A DNA stretch of 64,000 bases from Isoetes taiwanensis (lineage: Eukaryota > Streptophyta > Lycopodiopsida > Isoetales > Isoetaceae). Positions 30,364 to 42,345 of this stretch are shown here, in pieces (position 1 is the stretch's first letter; every line of letters begins with the position of its first letter). A program made the translations under genes and the position numbers. The stretch lies in contig JAJEKV010000040.1 in the NCBI GenBank assembly GCA_021234155.1, positions 12,109,072 through 12,173,071 on the forward strand, given 5' to 3'. The notes below the pieces were generated by a model. It was not told the DNA's origin, did no database searches, and saw only the letters and a program-made list of their open reading frames with translations.

Positions 30364-31972
30364 TGTGACGCTCCCAGAATATATACGACCCTCGGACGTA
30401 TACATACGGGGACTTTCCCCTCCCATGGCGATCCTCTCACCATGAGCAGGGCCCTCCGTCTGTTTCGGGCCACCTATGAACTGAGGCCCGAAAGAAGGAC
30501 ACGAAGGGGTCATTCGGCCCACGCCTTCAATGGGACTCCTACGTCGCGGAAGCATGAATACAAGGGTTAGCACACAGCACGAATATACATAAATAACCAC
30601 CACGAAGGGTGGCGCATCCATCCAAAATACCAACGGCATAGAATATGCATCTAATCCTAAGAAAACGCCCAAAACCCAGGCTTCTACCCCGGCTCAGACT
30701 CCAGTGAGGATCGACTGACGGCTGGGCCTCAAGAGATCAGCAGACCGAGTCTTGGCATGGCGTTGGCTGGCATAGAACATCGGCTAGGGTTGTCCACTCC
30801 ATCCGCCCCTCCCATTGCACACTTTGTGGATGGGTCAATTCATGCTATGGCTTTGCTATAGCCTGAGACGCAGTTCGAGGAATCACCCTTTGAGCCTACT
30901 CCGGGTTCATGACGCCTGGTCCGATGAGGCAGCGGAGGGGAAGCGCCCCTTCGGAATCACGGTGGTTCCATGGGCGAAGCTAGAGAATACGTGCGCATCA
31001 GCCGACCCGTATCCGTGCAGGCTTACCGCCCTAAATCTACTCAAAGTGCAAGGTGCTCCATCTGGGGGATCACACCTTCCCACCCGGGGAGTGTCGGACC
31101 CATACCCGCCCCCTCGTGGTAGGCTATCAGGCCTAGCCCACTGTAGGAGTCTCAGGAGCCATGTATGCTCATGCAAGACCCCACCCCTCATGTCACCACT
31201 GTGTTCCTTGTCTGGTGCTAAGCCAGACCATAGCATCTAGGACCCGGTGGGCTCTTGTGCACAGGCCGCAATTAATGGGACTTTACAGGGCGCTATCTAG
31301 GAGCATACTACTATACACGGTTCAGAGGCCTCTACCCCGTAATCCCCCCGTTTCAGAATCAGATTTAATCACAGAACTAACAATCAATCCTTTCAGAGAA
31401 GAACCCGAATTGAATGTAAAGAGAACCCACTTGTACAACCAAGGGTTAGTTCCTATGATTAATTACAGAGAGAACAGAGAAACAGACACAACCAAGCGTT
31501 ATCTAGAACTCACACAACCACCTACCTGAATTCTGGCTTGACTCGTTTCCATGGGGCGCCTCCATCTCCTGGGAGTTGCGAATTCAGCTGTTACTTCACA
31601 GGGACGACTGCTATGGTGGTTCTCTGCAAGGGTGTGATGGCGCTCAGCTCCTGGCCTTCTTTGGTCGATCTTCAGGAGTCAATCCCAGGGATAGGGGTCA
31701 AGCTGGCATCCAAACTTGGCAATCCCCATGCTCCCCCAATCGATTGGGGCAGGTGGCGCCTCCCCAAATGGTATTTCCTAGGTTATAGGTTATTATTATT
31801 AATGTGTTAAATTAGCATAGCTAATTTAATCCATTGTAAGGTAACCCCCTAGGTTACAATTAAGTTCCCATACCCCCATGGTAGCGTACCTTTAGGGGGG
31901 TGACATGCTTGTATTTGTACGTGGCCCGTATAAATACGTGACGTAGACCGTACAAATACGTGGAACGTCACA
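30364..31972 (-). repeat. Ty3 element 5' LTR
   Basis: This 1,609-bp direct repeat of 18842-20440 has the same TG...CA ends, followed by the second CTTGG target copy. It is the 5' LTR because the primer-binding site abuts its inner (left) end on the minus strand. U3 lies at the right. Confidence 0.95.
31903..31972 (-). promoter_or_regulatory. U3 cluster of ACGT-core motifs
   Basis: The first 70 bp of U3 hold at least five ACGT cores, among them TGACGTTCCACGTA and TACGTCACGTA. The latter includes ACGTCA. A short word CACGTATTTRTACGG occurs twice. ACGT cores are bZIP binding sites. The same cluster is in the other LTR at 20371-20440. Confidence 0.45.
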
Positions 31973-31977
31973 CTTGG
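31973..31977. repeat. Target-site duplication CTTGG (right)
   Basis: Identical to 18837-18841. Five base pairs is the usual Ty3/gypsy target duplication. Confidence 0.93.
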
Positions 31978-32190
31978 TGTGCAAAATTTAGATATCATGG
32001 GCAGTGGCTTTAATCACAGCGGTGTTATGCAACCGACATCGGCAGCTTTATATCTGCATGGAGAACCTATTGTCTTGGAAAATCCTTTGCATCCAGAATT
32101 GAGGCTTGCTTTGGATCATGCAGATTTGCCCCTAAATTTTCCACCCACTTCACAATAGGACTATTCTTACAGAAAATTCATGCAAGCAAT
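31978..32190 (+). repeat. Host segment, right copy of the split tandem duplication
   Basis: GCAGCTTTATATCTGCATGG... at 32045-32183 matches 18678-18818. The plus frame has the same PIVL, ELRL and HADLPL words and ends at a TAG. A pseudo-exon or untranslated duplication is possible. Confidence 0.65.
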
Positions 32191-32605
32191 ATCCAATAGA
32201 CCAAAAACATGAATCATTTTAGAAGCTAGCTTTTATATAAAAGGGTTCTTCAGTTGTCAACATTCTGGTCCCGTTGAATATGTTCAATTATTAGTGGTTC
32301 TATTCTTGGAACTGCAAGTATTGACCAGCTTCAACCAATATGTATTGCTATTTTATTCTATTGTTGTATATAGGTAGATATGCATATTCTTTTTTACTAA
32401 TGTGGCTTTTGTTTGCACTGTATCCTTTGGTAAAGGCAATAAGTGACATTGAGATCAGTGACTTGGAAGCTGCAAAAGTTGGACTTGGCTTACTTTTCGA
32501 ATCTCAAAGTGCGCCTTTCATTTGGGTCTTTTCTTATCTCCAAAGCTTAAGTTCTGATTAAACAAATATGAGATGCTTTATATTTTCGCTGCGCTTAGTC
32601 TCCAG

Positions 32606-32643
32606 GTCCAGTGGAAAAACAGTTTAACAAGATTATTCAGAAG
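32606..32643 (+). CDS. Candidate small exon of an unidentified host gene
   Basis: TCTCCAG|GT at 32605/32606 and CAGAAG|GTAG at 32643/32644 bound 38 nt encoding PVEKQFNKIIQK. It may belong with the terminal exons at 35692-36254 on the same strand. A second exon-like frame with DIEISDLEAAKVGLGLLFE lies at about 32440-32510. No family recognised. Confidence 0.3.
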
Positions 32644-33770
32644 GTAGTTTAAGAAGACCAGTCTTCAACTTCATTGGGATTTTTTGGGAAATTTTTATTT
32701 GAAGCTCATTTTAAAGGTATGTAGCTACTACGTTTGATGGCCTGTTTATCTAATTATACAAGGCCTTTCTGTAATTAGTAGAAAAACTTACCATTGGTGC
32801 TTTCAAAAAGCCTTCGTCAAAATTCCAACCTGAAGGAAATGCCCTGAACACCTGTCAGCAGAGATTTCTCCCAAAGTCTTCATCTATGTTTATAGTGTAC
32901 TGCATGTAGTATCGTATAACATAGATGGCACATAGACAATGAATGTGGCATGAGAACTGGATTTTGCCACTCCACCTTCTCTCCCTCTCTCTTGACCAAT
33001 TTTGTGCTTATGTAGCTTGGTCCATCATTTTCAGTTCTATCACTTCAAAAATGCTGCCAACTAAAATGTGTTTGTTGCAATACATACTTTTAAATAGATA
33101 TATTTTTGCTTTCTAATGCATAATATTAGTAACTTTGCAGGTATGTTTTAACGGCCACAATCCATTTCAAAAGCTACGTTTTTTATAGAATCATTATTCC
33201 GATACCATTTACAGCTTAAATTCTACTGTCTGACCATGCCAAAGCAGCAATTTGAAAAAACTAGACAAGAGCTTTCAAACAGGGCGAAGAGCCTGCTGAC
33301 CGAGGATCTAAGAGCTTCCAACTTTTACTGCATGATTTACTTCCTTTTGTATCTTATCCCATATTTATGTTTAGAATCCAAAATCATTATAAGTTTTTTC
33401 CATGTGGTGATGAATTTTTGTGTTCTCAACCACGCGACCCAGCTTCAGGATCTATGATAAGTGGTGTGATGCTAGTGCTATTTTCTTATTACAATATCCC
33501 TCTCCTATAGTACATGTGCATATTGAAAGCAACATGGAATGAATTGTATTATCATGTTTAAGGAGTTAGTTCACGTCTATCTATTCTAAAATGAACAATT
33601 GGAGCTTTCAGAGGTGGCCTACACAACTGTTTGATATAGATGTGAAATGCATGTTTGTGTTAATTTTTTAATTCGAACAAAACAGTTGTACACTTAACCG
33701 AATGCCAAAATTGTAAATCTTCTTTTTTAAAATGGGATGGGGTTGGGAACCGCGCCAGAACGCCGCATGT

Positions 33771-33788
33771 AACGCCGCATGCGGCGTT
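33771..33788. repeat. 18-bp perfect palindrome AACGCCGCATGCGGCGTT
   Basis: The left arm AACGCCGCATG is also present as a direct repeat at 33759-33769. The surrounding ~90 bp is GC-rich within AT-rich DNA. Confidence 0.9.
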
Positions 33789-35691
33789 CCCTCTGCCGCT
33801 TGCGGGTATTTTTTGCGGAACGCGAGTCGGCTGCCAGTTTTTTTTGAATCCGATGCACTTTTCACTCCGCCTCCTTACTCTCCACCTATTTCGTATCAGA
33901 AAAAAGGAAGGGGAGAACTCCCGATTCAGAAGGAAGCGGGAAACCAAGTGTTTTCAAGAGTTCATTTTTTTCTCGCCATTCTCCAGCTTCGCGTTCTTCA
34001 AACGTGGTGCTGCTTCTATGCCCACATCTTCTGCTTCAAAACCAGGCAGAAGAACTGTAAGCAAACTTTAAGCTCGGAGGAATTTCAAGTTCTTATCCAG
34101 GAATCTTTCTGACAGAATATATTCTCCTTTGCAGAAGTCCAATGGATCCAAGGTCGTGCGATATGCAAGTGTTTACTTTCCTTCTATTCGTTATGTTTTT
34201 GCTTAATGTAGAGTGATTGTAACCAGATTCGATTGTCTGCAGGATGCTGTTTGAGTCCATATTTGAGGTATATTTCTATTTTGCTGGAAGGCATTCTTTA
34301 ATTCGTATATTCATTATTCAAGTAGCTCATGCACTTCTGGTAATGTTATGCAATTATACAAAATTTTGTTGGTCAATTTGTGGTTGCTTTCAGTATGAGG
34401 TATTGACAACAGCCATGGGGTAATACCCTTTATTCTGCAGGAATCAGTAAGGGCTTGCAATGATCCCTCTTTGTTAGCTAACTGTAAGCACTTGGAATAG
34501 AAAGGTACTGCATTATCTATTCTGATTTGCTTCATTTATGTCTATGAATTTGGAATATGAAAATATAATGTTGTATCTGTGTTGCTTTAAATAGCTTATT
34601 TATGCATCTCTGGCATATTGACATGTCCTGCTTCTTATTCGCTCGCATTATTCAATCTGGTCATATTGTTTTGCTTCAATCCCACATTGATTTGTCTGTG
34701 AATGCAGGTTGAAATTTGAAAGCCAACTGGGGAATCAAAGCTCTCTATGTAGATCTTCCATGAGATTTCTCGCCTTCCGCTCTGATTTCTCTTGAAGCAG
34801 GTTTAGTATCTATCACTCTTCAAATTTCAAACGAATGACATTTCTTCTGGCTCTGGATGAAAATAATAATCTAAGCCTAAAACTAGCAAATCATGCAGTC
34901 TTTAGTCATTTGAATGAAAGTACACTGGCTTCTAAAGTCCGCTTGGTTCAAAATGACCCATTCTTGCATGCCATAGTTTTTTACAGTTCTTTCTTGCAGA
35001 TGGCATATTCTCTTTCTTGCACTAAACACAGTCTGATCTATCCCATTTGCAGCCTAGGTCAATTCATTGCATTACAGAGTTTTTGTGCAAGTATACTGTA
35101 AGGTAAAGAGATAATCAGTTTTGCTAAGAGTGATTTTGTAGATCATTTTATGTGTTGCCTTTTGAGCCCAGAGATATTCGTAAGGGTGCATGGAGCAACT
35201 GAGCATGAATATGCGTGGAGAAATGGGTTGACATATGCTCCCTATGACATATGCTCCCAACAACATATTTTGACTCGCAGCCTCTATAGTGATGGAGCAG
35301 AATGGACATTGTTGTTGAAGATCCCCATGGTACGTACGTAGTTTATTGTGACACTGGATTAACTATGCCATAACCGTTATAAATGCTTAGAATGGACGTT
35401 ATTGACCATGTTGAATATATATTGTGTTGCAGCCAAGGGATTTGCATATTGAACCTTAGAATGCCCAAGTGTCACAAAAATGTTTCATGCAGATGCATCT
35501 TCCATTTCGGCCTTGGCCTTACTTGACTGTATGAAGCCTGCAATGACAGGTATGCACTTCATGCAGAAAATCGAACAGAATAGGGCTTTCAAATATTGGC
35601 TGCAAAATTTAGTTTAGCATGTTTTGATATTAATTTGGATTCTTACATTTTGTAAAACATGGCTTAGAACCCAAATTTGTTGCTCCACCAG

Positions 35692-36254
35692 GGGCTTGGA
35701 GGCGAATGGTCAAGCTCGGTCACAAAAGAAGAGACCATCCCAGTTGTTACTGCATGGGAGCTGAATGAAAGAATGTAAGATTTGGGTGATTATTCTCATA
35801 TTTGCTTATAAATTTTGAGTTCTCAATAATCAGCGTGATACGTAAAACATGGTTGATTTCAAGTTCAGTTTTAATTCTGAAGGCAGATGTAATTCTACAA
35901 AAGGCAGCAGCAGGATGACATTGTTTCTCCAGTATTTTAATGTTTGCACGGCATTTAGTTATGCAAAATTTTGACCTGGACGAGGAAGTGCATTAAAAGT
36001 TAATTGCGGATGTCTTTGCTCTTGCGAAGTGCAGCTATGGAAACCTACAGGGATTGAACAAGAAGGGAACTCCAGATTATGGAACTCCTTTGGTCGTTGC
36101 TGTGCCGGATCCTGCATTTCAATTAGGGTGAGCCTTGCACAATCGACTTGCTGTGAGTGGGTAAAAACTTGCTGGAAAAGCAATCTACGTAGGCAAGAGC
36201 ATCTATAATTTTTTCTTCTCAATTTCTAGGGACAATGGGCCGCTGCAAATTTGA
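35692..36254 (+). CDS. Last three exons of an unidentified host gene
   Basis: Exons 35692-35774, 36035-36127 and 36230-36254 have AG/GT borders and compatible phases. They give GLGGEWSSSVTKEE..., then YGNLQGLNKKGTPDYGTPLV, then GDNGPLQI and a TGA. The three join without a stop. An upstream open stretch ending at a GT near 35549 (SSISALALLDCMKPAM) is out of phase with 35692, so the exon before is not settled. Another exon-like frame with VRVHGATEHEYAW lies at 35165-35330. I do not recognise the family. The Ty3 element and split duplication lie upstream on the same strand and might interrupt this gene. Confidence 0.5.
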
Positions 36255-36957
36255 GGGTACCATAGAGTATACTATCATAATGGACGATACCATTCAAAGT
36301 TTGCCAACACCACGACAACATTCAAAACATCTACAGCTTATGTACCATGCTTCAAGTGGGGGTACACTAAGGCAGGTGCAGACATTTACTTGATTTGTGG
36401 CTCCAAATTAGTATAGAATAATTTTTTTTGATTCGGCACTATTTTTAGTATTATTTGGCAGCTCTATGGGATGCAATTGTCTAACCATCATGGCTCTAGG
36501 TGCCTGTTACTGCCATGGATAGACTCATCAGTACTTATAAGCTTCGTATTTCAATGGTTGAAGCAGTGTAAAATAAGAACAAGATAATAATGCAGTGTAA
36601 TAATGATTGGGCTGTTTAGACGCGATGTGAAGAAATCATAGTTGATTGAATTTGTATCAAAAATTTTGCACATTTATGTGATGTACATGAGCGCACAATA
36701 CCCATCCATTCTTAACAATTAACTGCCAAAATATGCAATTTTCTCCCAAATCCATGTCTCACTAAAATGTTTCCTAAGTCACATGCACCATGCCCCACAA
36801 ACGAGGAACTTTACGTACGGTGTAGATTAAGGAATAAGGGGTGAATATGCCTATCCAACAGCTCTCGTTGCCCTACGTCACCCCCCGTGTGAATATGCAC
36901 CCAAACCAAAGGGGGTTTAAGGGGGATTTTAATTTAAATTTGCTGGACCCAATGGTT
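36255..36957. other. 3' flank of the host gene, no gene seen
   Basis: AT-rich, presumably 3' UTR at first. Nothing else recognised. Confidence 0.4.
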
Positions 36958-37032
36958 GTGTTAATTAATGTCAATGGTAGTTATGTGTTGGTTGTTAATG
37001 TCAATGGTTGTTATGTGTTGGTTGTTATGTGT
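36958..37032 (+). repeat. Minisatellite, GTTATGTGTTGGTTGTTA-type units
   Basis: Units with AATGTCAATGG and TTATGTGTTGGTTG alternate two to three times. Confidence 0.8.
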
Positions 37033-37763
37033 TGGGGGATTTAATTTTAATATGTTGGATGTTAATGGTTTGTGTTGCAAAAAAAAAAATTTGGCCCCTT
37101 CGGGGCATTAGGGATGTCACCCCCCCCCATGTGACAAAAATTTTAGAATTCAAACCAGAAAAAAACTAGAATTCATTTGAGGCTTTCATCACCTGTAGCT
37201 TTTGAATTTCATCACAATAAAACAAATAGAACATAAGTAAAAGTTACCATAAAGATAGAGCAGATTGATCCCATTATTCTGAAAGTCATAAAGTTTGCAA
37301 CACCCATACACAAACATTTTTCAACTGGAATTTAACAGCAGCCTTTGGCCTCCATGGATTCTTGTGGTGAGAAACCAAAGTGGGAAACTTTTCTGCTTGT
37401 TAGCACAAGGATCTAGAAGCCTTGGAATTTGCTTAATAACTGCCTCAAAATCTAAAAATGCATGGTAATTTTTTGCAAGCTTCATTCGGGTTGAGCCATA
37501 AAACAATATCCAATAGCACAATCCTGTATTAATCAGCTAGTAGGATGTGAAAGCCTACCAAACCCGACCGAAAAATTGTTGTTTTAGCATAAATAACTTA
37601 ACCAAACATATTCATATCATACACTATAAAAAAGATCTCGGAGAGAGCTTTCCAACGCAATAAAAATCATCTCAAACAGAGCTCTGCATCAGAAGTTATG
37701 ATAAGAAATGTGTTGCCGGCGGCGAAACTGCACTACATGCGCCCTTCAAGCCCTTCATGTGCC

Positions 37764-37877
37764 CATTATGCACCACACACACAAAAAGAGGGCTTTTGTT
37801 GTGAGCCATTGGTTGTTGACCATTATGCACCACACGCACAAAAAAAGGGCTTTTGTTGTGAGCCATTGGTTGTTGAC
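37764..37877 (+). repeat. Tandem duplication, ~57-bp unit x2
   Basis: CATTATGCACCACAC...GGTTGTTGAC at 37764-37820 repeats at 37821-37877 with minor differences. Confidence 0.9.
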
Positions 37878-38036
37878 CATTGAAAAAAAAAAGGCTAAAA
37901 TCAATGGCTCAGAAATGGTGCACTCTAGATGTACGCATTAGTACATCCATTTGAATGCATCACGAAATCATAGGAAAACCTTAGTGAAAAGCGTACAAAA
38001 ACATAAAGAAAACCTGTTATTATGCTACATATTGAC

Positions 38037-38142
38037 CTATTTATTTGTCTCGATCCCACAATCTAAGCCTGAAGTTCTTTTTAAGCACCTATTTGTTTGT
38101 CTTGATCCCACAATCTAAGCCTGAAGTTCTTTTTCAGCAGAC
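38037..38142 (+). repeat. Tandem duplication, ~52-bp unit x2
   Basis: CTATTTRTTTGTCTYGATCCC...GAAGTTCTTTTT occurs twice in a row. Confidence 0.88.
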
Positions 38143-39956
38143 CGTTGAATTTCTTTTTTAGAACGGCTTGACACCATTGGGATTTTGAGAAACAGGAAGG
38201 TACAATCGCAAATACTACTCATGATAGGAGAAAAGTTCTAAGCGTACTTCCATTGCCAACATGTTCAAGGAAATAAAATGACATTTGTGCTGCTGATCCA
38301 TTAACCTATTTATTATTGAAATTTGAACTTCCACCATAACACACAAGAAAATATATACATGTTTAGTTTACATCATATCAATTAATGTTGTATAGGATCT
38401 CTGTTGTTTTATATATTGTTGTTGCACAACTCACAATCCCCACTTAACAATAATAAGATATTATGCAACAAACTTCCATTTGATACATGTTAGTCTTCAT
38501 GCAAGGTAGGCTTATTATTTTATACATATCAAATTTCATGCTCATACTCATGCCTTTTCAACAAACCACTTTATGCAGTTTATCTAACACCATAACAATT
38601 AATCTCTCATATTCACGTGTAACCATTAACACATGATTGAGCACATGTTTTCAAGGATTCTTTCAAGCTTTTGCCTCTTATGCTTTAAGCATAATGTCCA
38701 AGGATATTTGTAGGTTTACAACATCAAAGTCAACCCGGTTCACGAAATTCGAGTATGCACCTATAATGCCACCAAATATGGTATCATTTGCCGTGGCATA
38801 CCTCTACGAATATTGGAAGCCTGTATAGATACACATGCGTACATAGACCCCACATCACATGATTTGCATTAAAAGATCATCTCCAAAATGATGCTTGCAT
38901 GTAGCAGTAGCAACAACAACACATTTCATACATGTATACAACACCACACTTCAATTACCATCACGGTGAGTACCCATTATATCCACCACTTCTTATGATT
39001 CCATGACACTTACAGTTGTACAATCACTTTGAAATATGGTATTTATAACCCAGTACCACTACCATTGTCTCACAGTTGCACTTCATTAATGTTCGCATCA
39101 TATAAAAGACCAATTTTCTATGCATTTCACTTGCAAATCGTGTGACTATCCATTAAGTCTACACACACCATTAAATCCACCTCTTCCATTCTATCTCATG
39201 CAGGCTTGCATCACCATCTACCTATCCATGTGCCCACCACGACTAATGCCCGACATCGCCGGGCACATGTTTCTAGTAATAGTTTATAATGTCTAGTGGT
39301 GTCTCTGCATTCATATCCGTTGCTGTGTGCGTCAAAGTCTAGGACGTAATAATAGCATTGAACTTGTTGAAATTTGGCTAAAATTTTCATAGGCAAAATT
39401 GCATGTTTAACAGAACATTCTGATGATACTCCTCTCACACTACTTTGAATTGTACAAGAGTCTTACACATGACAAGGGGCATCTGGTGCATTAAGAACTT
39501 GGTATATGCTTTTTTTGCCTGGCCTTTGTTAGAAAGGTTTCCCAATGTGCTTTATTTTTTTTTTCTAGAGGTTTGACTTGGTGTAAGTGTTTGCGCTTTT
39601 TGTCGTCGACACCTAGCTTGTTATGGAAACCACCATTTAGTTCTCGGGTGCAGTTTGTTAAAGGGACCCTAGAACTTGGGTGTTATCTCTCTCTTAAAAT
39701 CATATCGTCCACTTTGTTTTTGGATGGCAATGGCAACATGATTCTATTTTGTGGCAATAGAAGAGATCATAAATGTGTAAGAAACTGAGGCAGTCTTATA
39801 GAAATGTAAAAAATGTAGAGCCTACCACTTATTCTTGGAAGTCATTCTGGAAGCTAAAGGTTAGGACAGATAGATATATATTATATTAATATCCACAGAG
39901 ATCCTGTGTGGTTTCTTGAGGGATATGACTATGATTAGGCTATTTACTGAGAACTA
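38143..39956. other. AT-rich region, no gene recognised
   Basis: Only short ORFs on both strands and no motif. It is unannotated rather than proven empty. Confidence 0.4.
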
Positions 39957-39960
39957 ACAG

Positions 39961-39972
39961 TGGTATCAAAGC
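39961..39972 (+). other. Primer-binding-site-like word next to an LTR-like end
   Basis: TGGTATCAAAGC differs at one base from the initiator-Met primer site and follows ...ACTAACA-G, an LTR-like end. It may mark the 5' LTR of a plus-strand retroelement remnant left of 39959. No gag or pol follows. Confidence 0.35.
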
Positions 39973-41476
39973 AAGTAGATGTGCTCAGTAAGGTGCTGAC
40001 GGAATTTAAACTAGTGTCAAGCACGAGTAGGTACAGGCTGAGAAGGAGTTGTAAGGATAAGGATGCAGCCTGTACATAAGATTATTAGATGATAATGTGG
40101 CATTGGGGCTGCCAAAGGCTGCAGGCATTTGAGTTATTGATCAGAGAAACAGGAGTTCAATCTGCAAGAGGTAAATTGCGTAGGCTTGAATTGGCCATTT
40201 CCAGACCTAGAATAATATTTTAGGGATCAAGGGTGAAATTCTTGTTGAAAACAAGAATCAAGTATCAAGCGTTGTATTGTTTTGAAGTAGCATTTTTTAT
40301 TGATTGTGAAACATGACTTTGAAGTATGATTTAAGCCACTTCACCCTCGAGTCACGGAGGGCAATCCTCCGTGCGCACCACCTTGTTTAGTTCATGGCAT
40401 TTCTTGTGACCTTTGTTTACATCTTCAATGATATTACATCGATAAAAAAATACTATTCCTAGGAGCTGTCATGGTTATTTTAATTTAGCACCACTAATGA
40501 AGGGTTTCATGGCATCTCTTGGCATCACTAATGGAGGGTTTCATGCCGCCTCTTGGCTCCATTACAATTTTTGAACAAGTACGCACATATTAGAGAGGGC
40601 AAATTTGGTCTAGTTATGTGAACATGGACTTAGAGCAGAAGTTCTGAACTAGAATTCAGTAGGGATTAGTTGTTAATTTAGCAAAAGTGCCATCCACATT
40701 AGCCTGGCTATATCTGCAATTGCAACTGAAACTTCAGAGAAAGTACAGAAGTAGTAGATTTCATTTTTTTTACAAAACACTCCATTTTACAAAGGTTCTA
40801 GCACACACCATGGACCTGAAGTGAGACATGCCTGACTTATTGTAATCTGATTGGTTGTATGTGTTGGAGATATTACAATAATTCTCTGCAAATCAAGAGC
40901 TCTCTGGTTATCATGATTGGCAACGTAAGCCGTTCCATGTGATCTGTGATTATGCACTGCCAATCAGCTACATAAGATTTTTGGAGAAGAATGTCCCTTA
41001 CTTCCTACCACAACAAAGCGCTCTGTAGAACTCTCAAGGAAAAAAAACATGAGAGAATTTTTGACAAATATAGAGACTCTCCTAAATGGAATTTCCTAGT
41101 TTTCTATGTTTTCCATCTTTACATGTTCCACACGAAACTATAGGTTATCGCTCTATTGCTAGATTCGCAAGATTTACAAAATGCTAGTCAGTGGATTGCA
41201 TGGACGGAACTGGATTATGACTTCAACACTATTGAGGATGCAGGTGTACGGACATTCTCAAGGAGTGAGAATATGGAGGCTGGTATATGTATAAGGATAT
41301 TATGTATAGCTGTTTAATGGTCTGCAGAATTTGTGCTCATGTAATTTAGGGCCATAACTTTTTCTTTAATTTGGTTAGTTGATGTTGTCAGCTGGTGCTT
41401 GAAAGAAAGTAAATGCCACAAAATTGTCTTAATATTCATCCTCTTAGGCATCTCTTACAGTGCTGAAGCAGAAGTT
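39973..41476. other. No gene recognised
   Basis: AT-rich with no long ORF. A near-duplicated word (AATGGAGGGTTTCATG / AATGAAGGGTTTCATG) sits at 40490-40545. Confidence 0.4.
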
Positions 41477-42345
41477 CTATCCAATTTTATACACCCACTT
41501 GTTACCCACAATATTTTTTCCTTTTGGTAGTTCTACTAATTCATAAGTAAAAGTTCTATAAAATGATTCCACTTCAGCCACCATTGCTCTCTTCCAATCC
41601 TGTGATTTTGCTAAATGTATTGCTTCATCAAAGCTCTCTGGAACTCTACTTTCTAATGTCATTAAGACTTCATTATATGCTGCTTCTTCATGTTATTATT
41701 CTCTTACTTCTGCCATCTTCTTGTCTACACCATATTTCTCTATTTCCAGAGGTACATCCGCCCTAAGTTTTTCAGCTTTAGTCCTTCTCCTTCTTCTACT
41801 TTGATCTTGTTGTAAGTTCCCTTCACCCTCAAGTTGAATTTCTGTACTATCTGTATCAGTCCCTTTGATGAGCTTCATATGCACTTTGATTATCTGCAAT
41901 TTCTGATTCCTCTTCGTCATCACTCCCTAATGCAACCTTTTCACATGTTTCCTTGACTGCCTCGATATTTTCTTTTGTAATTTCAGCAATATTATCAGTA
42001 ACCCTTCTTGGTTTGTATACCATTTCTATAAAGTTTAATGATTTTTCTATTATCTAGATTCTACAGTCTGTAAGCCTTAGAGGATTCATCATAACCTACT
42101 AAGTAGATATCAATACTCGATCATTTAATTTCTTTATTTGCTCAACTGGAACATGTGCATAGGCTAGGCACTCATAAGTTTTCAGTCTTTCATAGTTTAA
42201 CTTCTTTCTGCCCAGAGCATATCAGGAATTATCCCGCCTAAGCTTGACGATGGCAACATATTTTGAACAAACACTGCTGTCTTAGTTTCTTCTTCCCAGA
42301 AATTTGGTAATCTTGTATGCTTGAGCATTGGCCTAACTGCATTAT
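41477..42345 (-). pseudogene. copia integrase C-end, linker and RT start
   Basis: 42240-42345 reads PNFWEEETKTAVFVQNMLP, then the GCLAYAHVP-like and VGYDESSKAYRL segments in shifting frames (42060-42200). 41696-41923 is a polar linker, and 41477-41662 ends in ELVELPKGKNIVGNKWVYKI, the start of RT. The text stops there, so the catalytic RT is missing. Confidence 0.88.

Larger units (their letters stand above)
18842..31972 (-). mobile_element. Histone-bearing Ty3/gypsy chromovirus-like LTR retrotransposon
   Basis: A complete 13,131-bp insertion has two ~1.6-kb LTRs in direct orientation, a 5-bp target duplication, an initiator-Met primer site (30351-30362) and a polypurine tract (20441-20453). 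Element order on the minus strand is 5' LTR, leader, ORF A with histone H3, ORF B with an H2A-like end, ORF C with an H2B-like end, gag, protease, RT, RNase H, integrase, chromodomain, 3' LTR. Pol order and the chromodomain place it with chromoviruses. Gag and protease carry frameshifts and pol carries one uncorrected shift, so this copy looks non-autonomous. The three extra ORFs are open. The extra 4.4 kb upstream of gag is far outside normal chromovirus architecture. Confidence 0.95.

Noticed and set aside
18842..31972. Histone ORFs as a host gene cluster captured by chance between two LTRs
   Set aside because: They lie between primer site and gag on the element strand, inside LTRs flanked by one target duplication, and none looks like a normal standalone histone gene. 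A late internal insertion cannot be fully excluded.
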